Positions 17,039 through 26,036 of a stretch of 64,000 bases of DNA are shown here, piece after piece. The DNA is from Flavobacteriaceae bacterium Ga0077528 (lineage in GTDB: Bacteria; Bacteroidota; Bacteroidia; Flavobacteriales; Flavobacteriaceae). Below the pieces are notes generated by a model. The model was not told the DNA's origin, did no database searches, and saw only the letters and a list, made by a program, of their open reading frames with translations. How positions within the stretch are numbered: position 1 is the first letter of the stretch; each line of letters starts with the position of its first letter. The stretch covers positions 1-64,000 of the forward strand of contig LNDX01000010.1 in assembly GCA_001464475.1 (NCBI GenBank), in the 5' to 3' direction. The position numbers and the translations under genes are program-made.

Positions 17039-17904
17039 TATTTACCAGCTTTAAACAAAAACTCCTTTTCTTCTGTTGTTAAACTATCATAACCCGATTG
17101 ACTTATTTTATCTAAAATCTCATCAATTTGTTGTTGTGTTTTATCTTTTACTACTATCTTACTTTTAGTTGTAGTATTAGATTTTTTTGTATTAACATGA
17201 ACTTTTTTGAATGGTGTCGATTTCTTCGGTTGAAACAAATTAACAAAAAAATCAATTACTATGGTTACAATTCTACTTAAATCCGTTCCGCTTTGAAGTA
17301 ACTTGATATAAATAACTCCAAAAAAAGCACCAGCAATGTGTGCAATGTGTCCACCAGTATTCTCTACTAAAATTTGCATTATATCTAAAATCAATATAAC
17401 AGCTGTTATGTGCCAAAGTTTTACATTTCCAATTAGTAATAACCTTACTTCCATCAAAGGCTGATATGTTGTTGAAGCGACCAAAATAGATAAAACTGCA
17501 GCTGAAGCACCAACAATTGGAGCATTTATTCCCATCAAGAAATAGGAAATAGCAAATGTCAAACCTGCAAAAATTGAACTAAGAACATATAGTCCAATAA
17601 ATTGTTTTTGTGTAAAAAACGTCAAAAACAATCTTCCTGAGAAATTGAGCATTACCATATTAAAAAACAAATGCCAAAATCCAGAATGAAGAAAAGCATA
17701 AGTCAAAAATGTCCAAGGAAATATCAAAAAATTATTTGGATTCGAAGATAAAGCTAACCATGAAGGATAATCAAATTGATATTCCTTAAACTTAAAAAAA
17801 AGCACTAACGACAATAGAAACATTCCAACATTCCAATAAATTACTTTATTAGTGATGTCACCAATTTTGTATTGCAATTTTATATCGTCAAAAATCCTAC
17901 TCAT
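17038..17904 (-). CDS. Rhomboid family intramembrane serine protease (second of two)
   Basis: 288 aa with about six membrane helices. The catalytic dyad is visible: Ser134 in VGASAA and His189 in GGHIAHIAGA; the HLFFNM motif is in the loop before helix 2. A cytoplasmic tail of about 75 residues rich in Lys and Thr follows the last helix and is absent from its neighbour. It begins right after the stop of the first rhomboid gene, so the two are co-transcribed; the pair is probably an old duplication. Confidence 0.88.
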   Translation of the reverse strand: MSRIFDDIKLQYKIGDITNKVIYWNVGMFLLSLVLFFKFKEYQFDYPSWLALSSNPNNFLIFPWTFLTYAFLHSGFWHLFFNMVMLNFSGRLFLTFFTQKQFIGLYVLSSIFAGLTFAISYFLMGINAPIVGASAAVLSILVASTTYQPLMEVRLLLIGNVKLWHITAVILILDIMQILVENTGGHIAHIAGAFFGVIYIKLLQSGTDLSRIVTIVIDFFVNLFQPKKSTPFKKVHVNTKKSNTTTKSKIVVKDKTQQQIDEILDKISQSGYDSLTTEEKEFLFKAGK

Positions 17905-18654
17905 TTAGTTCCAACGTTTATGATTAAATTGATTTTTCTTCCAATACCACATCATTATAAAACCTGTTAATGCACCACCAATGTGAGCAAAATGGGCAAT
18001 TCCTGTACTTCCTGCGCCAAAAATTGAACTTCCTTTAAATCCTAAAAATAAATCAATTGCTAACAACCCAGGAACAAAATATTTTGCTTTTATTGGAATT
18101 GGAATAAACATCAAAGCTAATTCAGCATTTGGAAACATAAAAGCAAAAGCTACTAAAAGACCATAAACAGCTCCTGAAGCTCCTACTGCTGGAACGTGAT
18201 AGGAAATACTTAATGCATCAACCCCATCTTGTCCAATTACATTTAACCATCTTTGATCAAACATATTTTGATTTAGTAAACTAAGCACATCCTCTTTTTT
18301 AAAACCAGAATCTAGTAAATACGATAGTTCATTTCTAAACTCTAAATAATTAATAAAACTATGCAACAAAGCTGCTCCAAGTCCACATGAAATATAAAAA
18401 AACAAGAACTTATTTCCACCCCAAAAATGCTCTAAGGCACTTCCAAAGGAATATAGAGCAAACATATTAAAGAAAATATGCATCAATCCACCATGCATAA
18501 ACATATGCGATAATGGTTGCCAAAACTTAAACATTGGGTTTTCAAAATAGTACAATGCAAAATAACTTTCTGCAACTGGAACCAACTGACTTCCAATAAA
18601 AAAGATAATATTAATTATCAAAAGTTGTTTTACAACAGGTGTGATATTCATCAT
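17905..18654 (-). CDS. Rhomboid family intramembrane serine protease (first of two)
   Basis: 249 aa with about six membrane helices. Ser160 in VGASGA and His223 in HFAHIGGA form the dyad; MHIFFNM is present. An insertion of about 40 residues (roughly 104-150) between membrane segments is longer than in the second copy. The start overlaps the mutL stop by four bases, so translation is coupled to mutL. The substrate is unknown. Confidence 0.88.
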   Translation of the reverse strand: MMNITPVVKQLLIINIIFFIGSQLVPVAESYFALYYFENPMFKFWQPLSHMFMHGGLMHIFFNMFALYSFGSALEHFWGGNKFLFFYISCGLGAALLHSFINYLEFRNELSYLLDSGFKKEDVLSLLNQNMFDQRWLNVIGQDGVDALSISYHVPAVGASGAVYGLLVAFAFMFPNAELALMFIPIPIKAKYFVPGLLAIDLFLGFKGSSIFGAGSTGIAHFAHIGGALTGFIMMWYWKKNQFNHKRWN

Positions 18655-20534
18655 AGGGCAAATCGTTTATCAATGTCTTCCACACGCATCGTAATGAAAG
18701 TAGGTTTTTGAAAAGGTGAAACATTTGGTTCTTTGCACGCGAAAAGATTGTTTACCAAATTCTCTTGTTCTTTTTCAGTCAAATAAGTTCCAGTTTTTAC
18801 AGCCAAACTTTTGGCCATAGACTTAGCAATAGTATCATTTTGACTAAAACTACTATCCGGAATTCCATCTTGTAAATCGGAAAGTAATTGCTCCAAAACC
18901 ATCGAAATTTCACTTTCTGTAGTATTTACAGGAATTCCAGAAATATGAATAGAATCCGTATCAAAAGCTTCAAAAACAAATCCGGTGTTTTCTAAAGAAG
19001 GTTTCAATTCGGCTATCAATTTCAGTTCATTATTTGAAAAATACATCTGCAAAGGAAACAACAATTGCTGACTTGAAGCTTGCTGAACCGTCATATTCGT
19101 AAGAAATTGTTCATACAAAATACGTTGATGCGCACGACCTTGATCCATAATAACCATTCCAGACTTTATTGGACTTACAATGTATTTTTTATGAATTTGA
19201 TACGTTCTATTTATCGTTTGTTCTTCTTCTTTTTCGTCAAATAATGATGCGGTCACTTCTTCACTTTCAAATGAAAAGGTTTCTACTTCTGAAGTATCAT
19301 TTTTCAATCCTACATACAAACTTTCCCAATTAGAACCAGCAACTTCTTGCTTTTTATAAGAATTAGAACCTCCTGAAAATTGTTTGCTTGGCTTTTGCTT
19401 CGCCAATTCGCTATAGCTCGGGTCGTCTGCAAATGGATTAAAAGTACTATCCACCTGAACTGTTGGATATTCTGCAGTTTTATTTTGATATTGATATGGT
19501 GTATCTAAATTTGGATCTCTATCAAAATCTAAAACAGGCGCTACATTAAATTGTCCTAAACTGTGCTTGATTGTAGAACGCAAAATCGCATACAAAGCAT
19601 GTTCATCATCAAACTTAATTTCTGTCTTAGTTGGATGTATATTAATATCAATCGTATTTGGCGGAACATTTAAGTAAATAAAATACGTTGGTTGCGAACC
19701 ATTAGGCAACAAACCTTCATAAGCAGCCATCACCGCATGATGCAAATAACCACTTTTTATGAATCTATCGTTTACAAAAAAGAATTGTTCACCTCGATTT
19801 TTCTTAGCGAATTCAGGTTTTCCAACAAATCCTTCAATAGTAACAATTTCAGTTTCTTCTTGAATTGGAACAAGCTTTTCATTGGTTTTACCAGAAAAAA
19901 CATTCACAATTCGCTGACGATAATTAGAATTTGGAAGATTAAACATTTCACTTCCATTGTGATACATTGTGAAATAAATGTTTGGATGAGCTAATGCTAC
20001 ACGTTGAAATTCATCTACAATATGACGAAATTCAACTGTTTCTGATTTCAAAAAATTACGTCGTGCCGGAATATTAAAAAACAAATTCTTCACAGCAAAC
20101 GAAGTTCCTTTTGGCAAAACTGATGGTTCTTGCGAAACAAATTTGCTTCCTTCAATAATTATATGAGTTCCAAGTTCGTCTTGTTCTTGTTTGGTTTTCA
20201 TTTCCACATGAGCAATAGCAGCAATAGATGCTAAAGCTTCACCACGAAAACCTTTGGTATGAAGCGAAAATAAATCTTCCGCTTGACGAATTTTGGAAGT
20301 GGCATGACGTTCAAAGCACAATCTTGAATCGGTCACGCTCATTCCTTTTCCGTTATCAATAACTTGAACTAACGATTTTCCGGCATCTTTTATAATTAAT
20401 TTTATATCCGTTGCTCCAGCATCAACAGCATTTTCTAGTAATTCTTTTACTACAGAAGCAGGACGTTGCACCACTTCACCAGCGGCAATTTGGTTGGCAA
20501 CATGATCGGGAAGTAATTGAATTATGCTAGACAT
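18651..20534 (-). CDS. mutL: DNA mismatch repair protein MutL
   Basis: 627 aa. The N-terminal GHKL ATPase has LLENAVDAGATDI (Mg/ATP Asn), DNGKGM and TKGFRGEALASIAA. The middle S5-like domain includes the PARRNFLKS segment and DINIHPTKTEI. A linker of about 100 residues leads to the C-terminal dimerisation domain (QGRAHQRILYEQ). The metal-binding endonuclease motif DQHAxxERxxYE appears as DQGRAHQRILYEQ, so its first His-Ala-Ala part is altered; this branch may lack strong nicking activity. It heads an operon with two rhomboid genes and the EEP gene. Confidence 0.93.
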   Translation of the reverse strand: MSSIIQLLPDHVANQIAAGEVVQRPASVVKELLENAVDAGATDIKLIIKDAGKSLVQVIDNGKGMSVTDSRLCFERHATSKIRQAEDLFSLHTKGFRGEALASIAAIAHVEMKTKQEQDELGTHIIIEGSKFVSQEPSVLPKGTSFAVKNLFFNIPARRNFLKSETVEFRHIVDEFQRVALAHPNIYFTMYHNGSEMFNLPNSNYRQRIVNVFSGKTNEKLVPIQEETEIVTIEGFVGKPEFAKKNRGEQFFFVNDRFIKSGYLHHAVMAAYEGLLPNGSQPTYFIYLNVPPNTIDINIHPTKTEIKFDDEHALYAILRSTIKHSLGQFNVAPVLDFDRDPNLDTPYQYQNKTAEYPTVQVDSTFNPFADDPSYSELAKQKPSKQFSGGSNSYKKQEVAGSNWESLYVGLKNDTSEVETFSFESEEVTASLFDEKEEEQTINRTYQIHKKYIVSPIKSGMVIMDQGRAHQRILYEQFLTNMTVQQASSQQLLFPLQMYFSNNELKLIAELKPSLENTGFVFEAFDTDSIHISGIPVNTTESEISMVLEQLLSDLQDGIPDSSFSQNDTIAKSMAKSLAVKTGTYLTEKEQENLVNNLFACKEPNVSPFQKPTFITMRVEDIDKRFAL

Positions 20535-20630
20535 TTATTTGTATATAGTTTGGAGTTTATTTTCATGGTTAAAAACCAAAGTTAGCAAATTTAAGGAAAA
20601 TCTATTGTTTATTATAGTTAACAACTTACT

Positions 20631-20667
20631 AAAAAAGAAAAAACCTACTCTTTGAAAAAGTAGGTTT
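20631..20667 (-). terminator. Terminator after ribH
   Basis: AAACCTACT (20641-20649) and AGTAGGTTT (20659-20667) pair across a 9-nt loop. The A-rich run 20631-20640 gives a U-rich tract on the minus strand. It separates ribH from mutL. Confidence 0.7.
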
Positions 20668-20698
20668 AAATTTTATGTTTTTATAACTTGAGTTAGAA

Positions 20699-21196
20699 TT
20701 ACTTATTTTCAGAATTCCTTCTTAAATCAGCCATTTTTATGGCAGCAATTGCTGCTTCTGTTCCTTTATTTCCATGAACTCCTCCACTTCTATCGATAGA
20801 TTGTTGCTCGTTATTATCAGTAAGCAAACAAAAAATCACTGGAACATCAGTTTGAACATTCAAATCTTTTATTCCTTGAGTCACACCTTCGCAAACAAAT
20901 TCGAAATGCATTGTTTCGCCTTTTATAACACAACCAATCGTAATTACAACATCGACTTCTTGTGTTACAATCATTCGTTGTGCACCATAGACTAGTTCAA
21001 AACTTCCTGGAACATTCCAACGAATTATATTTTCTTGAGTAGCACCACAATCTAAAAGCGCCTCAATTGCACCTTTATAAAGTCCTTCTGTGATGTGGTC
21101 ATTCCATTCTGAAACAACAATCCCAAACCGAAAGTTCTTCGCGTTTGGGATTGTGTTTTTATCGTAATTGGATAAATTTTTATTAGCTGTAGCCAT
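20699..21196 (-). CDS. ribH: 6,7-dimethyl-8-ribityllumazine synthase
   Basis: Penultimate step of riboflavin synthesis, joining the pyrimidine intermediate and 3,4-dihydroxy-2-butanone 4-phosphate; forms a capsid-like or pentameric assembly. 165 aa with the family motifs VVSEWNDHITEGL, VPGSFELVYGAQ, GCVIKGETMHFEFVCEG and the C-terminal NKGTEAA. No FMN riboswitch was recognised upstream; the spacer is an inverted word repeat. It probably shares a transcript with the TPR gene. Confidence 0.95.
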   Translation of the reverse strand: MATANKNLSNYDKNTIPNAKNFRFGIVVSEWNDHITEGLYKGAIEALLDCGATQENIIRWNVPGSFELVYGAQRMIVTQEVDVVITIGCVIKGETMHFEFVCEGVTQGIKDLNVQTDVPVIFCLLTDNNEQQSIDRSGGVHGNKGTEAAIAAIKMADLRRNSENK

Positions 21197-21202
21197 TTTA
21201 TT

Positions 21203-21268
21203 AGTGTTCAGTGCTCAGTTTACAGTGTTCAGCAACAAACTGCTAACTGAACACTGAATACTGAATAC
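21203..21268. repeat. Intergenic inverted repeat, AGTGTTCAGT word family
   Basis: AGTGTTCAGT (21203-21212) and ACTGAACACT (21246-21255) are perfect inverted arms, with extra shifted copies of the same word between and after them. It fills the whole ribH-TPR spacer. Confidence 0.65.
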
Positions 21269-21271
21269 TAA

Positions 21272-22066
21272 TTATTGAGCCATTCCAATTAAAGCATCAA
21301 TTTGTTGTGCTTCTGGTGCAGTCTCATATTTTTCTTTGATTTGAGTAAAATATTTCAAAGCATCCGATTTTTTACCTAAAGCCAAAGCCGTTTGTCCTGC
21401 TTTATATAAATATCTTGGAGTTGTAAACTCATTTACATTTTGTTCTGAAGCTTTCACGTAAAAATCTAAAGCTTTTTGTGTATCATTCTTTTGAGCGTAA
21501 GCATCACCAATAGCTCCAGTTGCAATAGCACCTAAGAAAGCATCTTTAGATGAAAATTTCTCAAGATATTTGATTGCATCATCATACTTTTTAAGATTTA
21601 AAGAAGCAATACCAGCATAATAGTTAGCTATATTTCCAGAATCAGTACCAGAATATTGGTCAGCGATTCCAGGAGCTCCTTGTTTTCCTTCAGAACCTTT
21701 AAGAACTAAAGTATATAATGAATCTTGTTTTTTAGTATCAGTAGCATCAGTAGCTAATTGAAAATTCTGTTGAGCAACAAATAAATCTTCAGTAGCATCA
21801 ACTTGTTTTGGCTCAGCAATAAACTTTTGATAAAGTAAATAACCAATAGTTACAAGAGCAACAGCTCCTAAAAATCCTAAAATATATTTTTGGTTTTTAG
21901 CAACAAAATCTTCTGTTTTCGATGCTGTTTCATCTAATGCGTCAAATGCTTTTGCAGTTGTACTATCTTTAGCATCAACATTTGGAGTATCTTCAATAAA
22001 ATTAGCGTCTACTTTTTCTTCTTTTTCTTTTGGTGTTTTGTAACCTCTCTTATTATAAGTTGCCAT
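21272..22066 (-). CDS. Tetratricopeptide-repeat membrane protein (YfgM-like)
   Basis: 264 aa. A charged N-terminal 55 residues is followed by one membrane helix (about 61-78, ILGFLGAVALVTIGYLLY) and periplasmic TPR-like helices (about 100-264). The layout matches YfgM/ancillary SecYEG subunit-like proteins, where the TPR part works with periplasmic folding factors; that role is inferred from layout only. TATTTTTG (the -7 pattern on the minus strand, 22088-22095) lies just upstream. Confidence 0.75.
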   Translation of the reverse strand: MATYNKRGYKTPKEKEEKVDANFIEDTPNVDAKDSTTAKAFDALDETASKTEDFVAKNQKYILGFLGAVALVTIGYLLYQKFIAEPKQVDATEDLFVAQQNFQLATDATDTKKQDSLYTLVLKGSEGKQGAPGIADQYSGTDSGNIANYYAGIASLNLKKYDDAIKYLEKFSSKDAFLGAIATGAIGDAYAQKNDTQKALDFYVKASEQNVNEFTTPRYLYKAGQTALALGKKSDALKYFTQIKEKYETAPEAQQIDALIGMAQ

Positions 22067-22087
22067 TTAAATTTAATTTAGTGTGCG

Positions 22088-22095
22088 CAAAAATA
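22088..22095 (-). promoter_or_regulatory. Candidate -7 promoter box for the TPR-ribH transcript
   Basis: On the minus strand TATTTTTG fits TAnnTTTG exactly. No clear TTTG is found 19-20 nt further upstream, so only half of the promoter is supported. Confidence 0.35.
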
Positions 22096-22208
22096 AAATT
22101 TTTATTCTAATTTGAAAGTCATTTTGTCGATAATTTTCAATAATTTGCACCCACTTAAAAAAAAATACTTATCAAGTCGCTGATTATAGTGTTTTCAAGC
22201 CATTACAA

Positions 22209-23288
22209 ATGTTTTTAAAAAAAATTTCTTTATTCAATTATAAAAATTTTTCGGAAGCTTCCTTCGAATTTGATTCCAAAATCAATTGTTTCGTTGGAAA
22301 AAATGGTATTGGAAAGACCAATGTGCTTGATGCTATTTATCATTTGGCTTATGGAAAAAGCTATTTTAATCCGTTAGCGGTCCAAAATATTAAACACAAT
22401 GAAGAGTTTTTTGTAATTGATGGCGAATTTGAAAAAGCAAAACGAAATGAGCAAATTGTAAGTAGTTTCAAAAAAGGGCAGAAGAAAATTCTGAAAAGAA
22501 ACGGAAAACCTTACGAGAAATTTTCAGACCACATTGGATTTATTCCGCTTGTGATTATTTCACCGGCAGACAATGACTTGATTATTGAAGGAAGTGAAAC
22601 TAGAAGAAAATTTATTGATAGTGTTATTTCGCAATTGGATTCCTCCTATCTGCAAGAATTGATTCAATATCAAAAAATTATCAGTCAACGGAATGCTTTG
22701 CTGAAATATTTCGCACTAAATCATGTATTTGAAACCGATACTTTATCAATTTACAACGAACAGTTGAATGATTTAGGTCAGAATATTTTTGAAAAAAGAA
22801 AACAATTTATCAATGATTTTTTACCGATTTTTAATAAACATCATCAAGCTATTTCTGGTTCAGAAGAAAAAGTGCAATTGGTTTATGAAAGTCATTTATT
22901 TGAAGGAACAACATTACATTTATTAGAGCAAAATTTGGCGAAAGACAGAGCTTTGCAATATACTTCTGTTGGAATTCACAAAGATGATTTAGCCTTTCAA
23001 ATTGATGGTTTTCCTATAAAAAAATTTGGTTCTCAAGGTCAGCAAAAATCGTTTTTAATTGCTCTTAAACTTGCTCAATTTGAATTTGTAAAAAAACAAA
23101 GTGGCGAAAAACCCATTTTATTATTTGATGATATTTTTGATAAATTGGACGAAACGCGTGTGAGTAAAATTGTAGCAATGGTCAACCAAGAGGAATTTGG
23201 ACAATTATTTATTTCTGACACACATCCAGAACGCACAGAAAGTATTGTAAAAACCACCCATCAGAGTTATAAAATATTTAGTTTGTAA
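22209..23288 (+). CDS. recF: DNA replication and repair protein RecF
   Basis: 359-aa SMC-like ATPase that loads RecA at gaps. Walker [10 protein letters not shown] is at about 30-38 (the preceding FVG is usual), the signature is [11 protein letters not shown] and Walker B is [13 protein letters not shown]. The start context is [12 protein letters not shown], typical of the family. Divergent from the TPR gene and four bases from the long form of the next frame, though I place the next start further on. Confidence 0.95.
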   Translation: MFLKKISLFNYKNFSEASFEFDSKINCFVGKNGIGKTNVLDAIYHLAYGKSYFNPLAVQNIKHNEEFFVIDGEFEKAKRNEQIVSSFKKGQKKILKRNGKPYEKFSDHIGFIPLVIISPADNDLIIEGSETRRKFIDSVISQLDSSYLQELIQYQKIISQRNALLKYFALNHVFETDTLSIYNEQLNDLGQNIFEKRKQFINDFLPIFNKHHQAISGSEEKVQLVYESHLFEGTTLHLLEQNLAKDRALQYTSVGIHKDDLAFQIDGFPIKKFGSQGQQKSFLIALKLAQFEFVKKQSGEKPILLFDDIFDKLDETRVSKIVAMVNQEEFGQLFISDTHPERTESIVKTTHQSYKIFSL

Positions 23289-23342
23289 CATTTGTTATAT
23301 TGTTCTATTTTTACTTCTTTAATTTTGCTTCAAAAAAATATT

Positions 23343-24062
23343 ATGAGAAAAATTCTATCAATACTATCGTTATCAATCCTATTTATTAGTTGTCAAGGAC
23401 AAACAAGTAAATCTGTTGAAACTGCAGAATCAAATGAACCCATCAAAACCCTAGCAGGAATTGATTATGAAACAAAATTATTAGGAACAAAAAATCCTCA
23501 ATTATTAGACGTAAGAACTCCTGAAGAATATTCTGTTGAACATCTTGAAAATGCCTCAAACGTTAATTGGAACGGAAGTGATTTTACTGCAAAAGTTGAA
23601 AAATTAGACAAATCAAAACCTGTATTTGTATATTGTAAAGTTGGCGGAAGAAGCAGTCAAGCAGCCAATAAATTATCTGAACTTGGATTCAAAGAAATCT
23701 ACAATTTAGATGGCGGAATCATGAAATGGCAAGGAAAGAAAACTTCAAATTCAGCTGTAACACCAAAAGGATTATCGGTTTCAGAATTTGAAAAACTAAT
23801 TAATTCCGACAAAAAAGTAATCATTAATTTTTCGGCTAAATGGTGTGCGCCATGTAAAAAAATGGCACCTTATTTAACCAAAATGCAAGAAGAATTAAAA
23901 GGTAAAATATCATTAATTAGATTAGATGCCGATGAAAACAAAACTTTGTTGGAAACTATGAAACTTGATGAATTACCAGTAATTTTGATTTATGAAAATG
24001 GTAAAGAAACTTGGAGACATCTAGGCTTTTTATCTGAAGAAGATTTGAGAAAACAACTTTAG
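23343..24062 (+). CDS. Lipoprotein with rhodanese and thioredoxin domains
   Basis: 239 aa. The lipobox is LFISC (Cys at about 17). A rhodanese domain (about 35-130) carries VYCKVGGRSSQA with the active cysteine. A thioredoxin domain (about 140-239) carries FSAKWCAPCKKM (CAPC). I chose the ATG at 23343, which gives a clean lipoprotein signal; a TTG at 23292 is in frame but adds no signal-like sequence. Such fusions probably handle persulfide or disulfide chemistry in the periplasm; the exact substrate is unknown. Confidence 0.85.
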   Translation: MRKILSILSLSILFISCQGQTSKSVETAESNEPIKTLAGIDYETKLLGTKNPQLLDVRTPEEYSVEHLENASNVNWNGSDFTAKVEKLDKSKPVFVYCKVGGRSSQAANKLSELGFKEIYNLDGGIMKWQGKKTSNSAVTPKGLSVSEFEKLINSDKKVIINFSAKWCAPCKKMAPYLTKMQEELKGKISLIRLDADENKTLLETMKLDELPVILIYENGKETWRHLGFLSEEDLRKQL

Positions 24063-24064
24063 AA

Positions 24065-24096
24065 AGTACGAAATATAAAATACGAAGTACGAAGTT
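24065..24096. repeat. Stuttered intergenic word AGTACGAAATAC
   Basis: Three near-copies of the word TACGAA follow one another (AGTACGAAAT, AATACGAAGT, GTACGAAG), just after the stop codon. It belongs to the same class of spacer as 24838-24890 and has no function that I can assign. Confidence 0.45.
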
Positions 24097-24144
24097 TTTA
24101 AAAAATAAAGTTAGAGTGTAATTCTAACTCAACACTAGGACAAT

Positions 24145-24819
24145 ATGATAACAAAAGAAGCGCTTCAATTTCTAGCCGATTTAATTGCAAACAATAATAC
24201 TGAGTGGATGCATGAGAACAAAAAAAGATATGAAAGTTATAAGAAAGACTATCATAACTTTATTGCGTCTATTCTTAATGAAATGAAGCCATTAGACAAA
24301 TCGCTTGAGCCATTGGAGGTTAAAAATTGTACATTTCGTATCAATCGTGATATTCGTTTTTCTAAAGATAAATCGCCTTACAAAACCAATATGGGTGTTT
24401 GGATGTCTCAAAATAAAAACAGCAAAAATGCTCCTGGTTATTACATTCATTTTGAAAAAGGAAACTGCTTTATCGCAGGTGGCGTTTGGTGTCCAGAACC
24501 TAGTGAGTTAAAATTGATTCGTAAGGAAATAGAATTTTTTCACGACGATTTAGAAGCTATTGTTGCTGATAAAACTTTTAAAAATGAGTTTAAAGAACTG
24601 ACTAGAGACGAAAGCAATACTTTGAAAAAAGCACCAAAAGATTTTGATCCCAATCATCCAGCGATTGAATTTTTAAAATTGAAAAGCTTTACCGCTTCAC
24701 ATAAAATCGACGAAAAACTATTTACTGATAAAGATTTTAGTAAAATCATAGCTCAAAAACTAATCGCACTAAAACCGATGAATGACTTTTTGAGAAGAGC
24801 TTTAGAAACAGAAGAATAA
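24145..24819 (+). CDS. DUF2461 domain protein
   Basis: 224 aa matching the DUF2461 (TIGR02453) family: LADLIANNNTEWMHENKKRYE at the start, FRINRDIRFSKDKSPYKTNMG in the middle and GGVWCPEPSEL. No catalytic function is known to me. It stands alone between two repeat-bearing spacers. Confidence 0.85.
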   Translation: MITKEALQFLADLIANNNTEWMHENKKRYESYKKDYHNFIASILNEMKPLDKSLEPLEVKNCTFRINRDIRFSKDKSPYKTNMGVWMSQNKNSKNAPGYYIHFEKGNCFIAGGVWCPEPSELKLIRKEIEFFHDDLEAIVADKTFKNEFKELTRDESNTLKKAPKDFDPNHPAIEFLKLKSFTASHKIDEKLFTDKDFSKIIAQKLIALKPMNDFLRRALETEE

Positions 24820-24837
24820 AATCAATTAAAAATTAAA

Positions 24838-24890
24838 AATTACGAATTACGAATTTTTAATTTCCGTATTTAGAATCGTAATTCGTAATT
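24838..24890. repeat. Intergenic inverted repeat, AATTACGAATTA word family
   Basis: AATTACGAATTA (24838-24849) and TAATTCGTAATT (24879-24890) are perfect 12-bp arms; another AATTCGTAATT copy follows at about 24895-24905, up to the murB start. Confidence 0.65.
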
Positions 24891-24908
24891 TCAAATTCGT
24901 AATTATTC

Positions 24909-25922
24909 ATGCAAATCCACAATAATTTCTCCTTAAAAAAATACAACACTTTTGGTATCGAAGCCAAAGCCAAACAATTTGTAGCGGTTCATAATATTGA
25001 TGAATTAAAATCTATTTTAGAAAATCACGCTTCAGATAAGAAATTCATTCTTGGTGGTGGAAGCAATATGCTGTTAACAAAGGATATTGATGCTTTGGTA
25101 ATCCATGTTGATTTGAAAGGAAAAAAAATTATTAAAGAAGACGACGATTTTGTTTGGGTTGAAAGTCAAGCAGGCGAAAATTGGCACGAATTTGTACTTT
25201 GGACCATCAATCAAAATTTTGGTGGATTAGAAAATATGTCGCTGATTCCTGGTAATGTTGGTACAACTCCAGTTCAAAATATTGGTGCTTATGGAACCGA
25301 AATTAAAGACACTTTTGTTTCTTGCGAAGCCATGAATATTCTATCTCAAGAAATGAAATCCTTCACAAAAGAAGATTGCAATTTTGGCTATAGAGAAAGT
25401 GTTTTCAAACAAGAAGCTAAGGGTAAATATGTTATAACTTCTGTAGTTTTCAAACTCACAAAACGCAATCACAAAATCAATACTTCGTATGGTGACATTA
25501 CAAAAGAATTGGAAAAACAAAATGTTATAACTCCAACATTAAAAGACGTTTCCAATGCTGTGATTGCCATTCGTCAAAGTAAATTACCTGATCCAAAAGA
25601 ACTTGGAAATAGCGGAAGTTTCTTTAAAAATCCGATTATTTCAAAAGAATTATTCGAAAAAGTACAACAAAAATTTCCAGAAGTAAAATTCTTTGAAGTT
25701 TCATCAACAGAAGTTAAAGTTCCTGCAGGTTGGCTTATAGAACATTCAGGATTAAAAGGTTATCGAAAAGACGACGCAGGAGTTCATAAAAACCAAGCAC
25801 TAGTTCTAGTAAATTACGGAAACGCAAGTGGACAAGATATTCTAAATCTATCTAAATACGTTCAAAAAACTGTTTTTGATAAATACGGAATTGCTATTGA
25901 GGCGGAAGTGAATGTGATATAA
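24909..25922 (+). CDS. murB: UDP-N-acetylmuramate dehydrogenase
   Basis: FAD-dependent reduction of UDP-GlcNAc-enolpyruvate in peptidoglycan synthesis. 337 aa (E. coli-like type I length). The FAD-binding part has NTFGIEAKA, LGGGSNMLL and IPGNVGTTPVQNIGAYGTE. The substrate side has GYRESVFK, GNSGSFFKNP (catalytic Ser) and the final EAEVNVI (catalytic Glu). Confidence 0.95.
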   Translation: MQIHNNFSLKKYNTFGIEAKAKQFVAVHNIDELKSILENHASDKKFILGGGSNMLLTKDIDALVIHVDLKGKKIIKEDDDFVWVESQAGENWHEFVLWTINQNFGGLENMSLIPGNVGTTPVQNIGAYGTEIKDTFVSCEAMNILSQEMKSFTKEDCNFGYRESVFKQEAKGKYVITSVVFKLTKRNHKINTSYGDITKELEKQNVITPTLKDVSNAVIAIRQSKLPDPKELGNSGSFFKNPIISKELFEKVQQKFPEVKFFEVSSTEVKVPAGWLIEHSGLKGYRKDDAGVHKNQALVLVNYGNASGQDILNLSKYVQKTVFDKYGIAIEAEVNVI

Positions 25923-25927
25923 TATCA

Positions 25928-25981
25928 AATTTTAGATTTTAGATATTAAATTTGAAAATCTGCTATTTAAAATCTAAAATT
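25928..25981. repeat. Intergenic inverted repeat, AAATCTAAAATCT word family
   Basis: AATTTTAGATTTTA (25928-25941) and TAAAATCTAAAATT (25968-25981) are perfect 14-bp arms between murB and the glycosyltransferase. The same word recurs around 27961-28000 and 28981-28995. Confidence 0.65.
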
Positions 25982-25996
25982 CAAAATTGAATTTCA

Positions 25997-26004
25997 TACT
26001 TTTG
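25997..26004 (+). promoter_or_regulatory. Candidate -7 box of the glycosyltransferase gene
   Basis: TACTTTTG fits TAnnTTTG exactly, 32 nt before the start. The upstream TTTG element is not clear because the inverted repeat occupies that position. Confidence 0.4.
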
Positions 26005-26036
26005 CAATCGTTTTTAAATAAGACCATAAAGCCATT

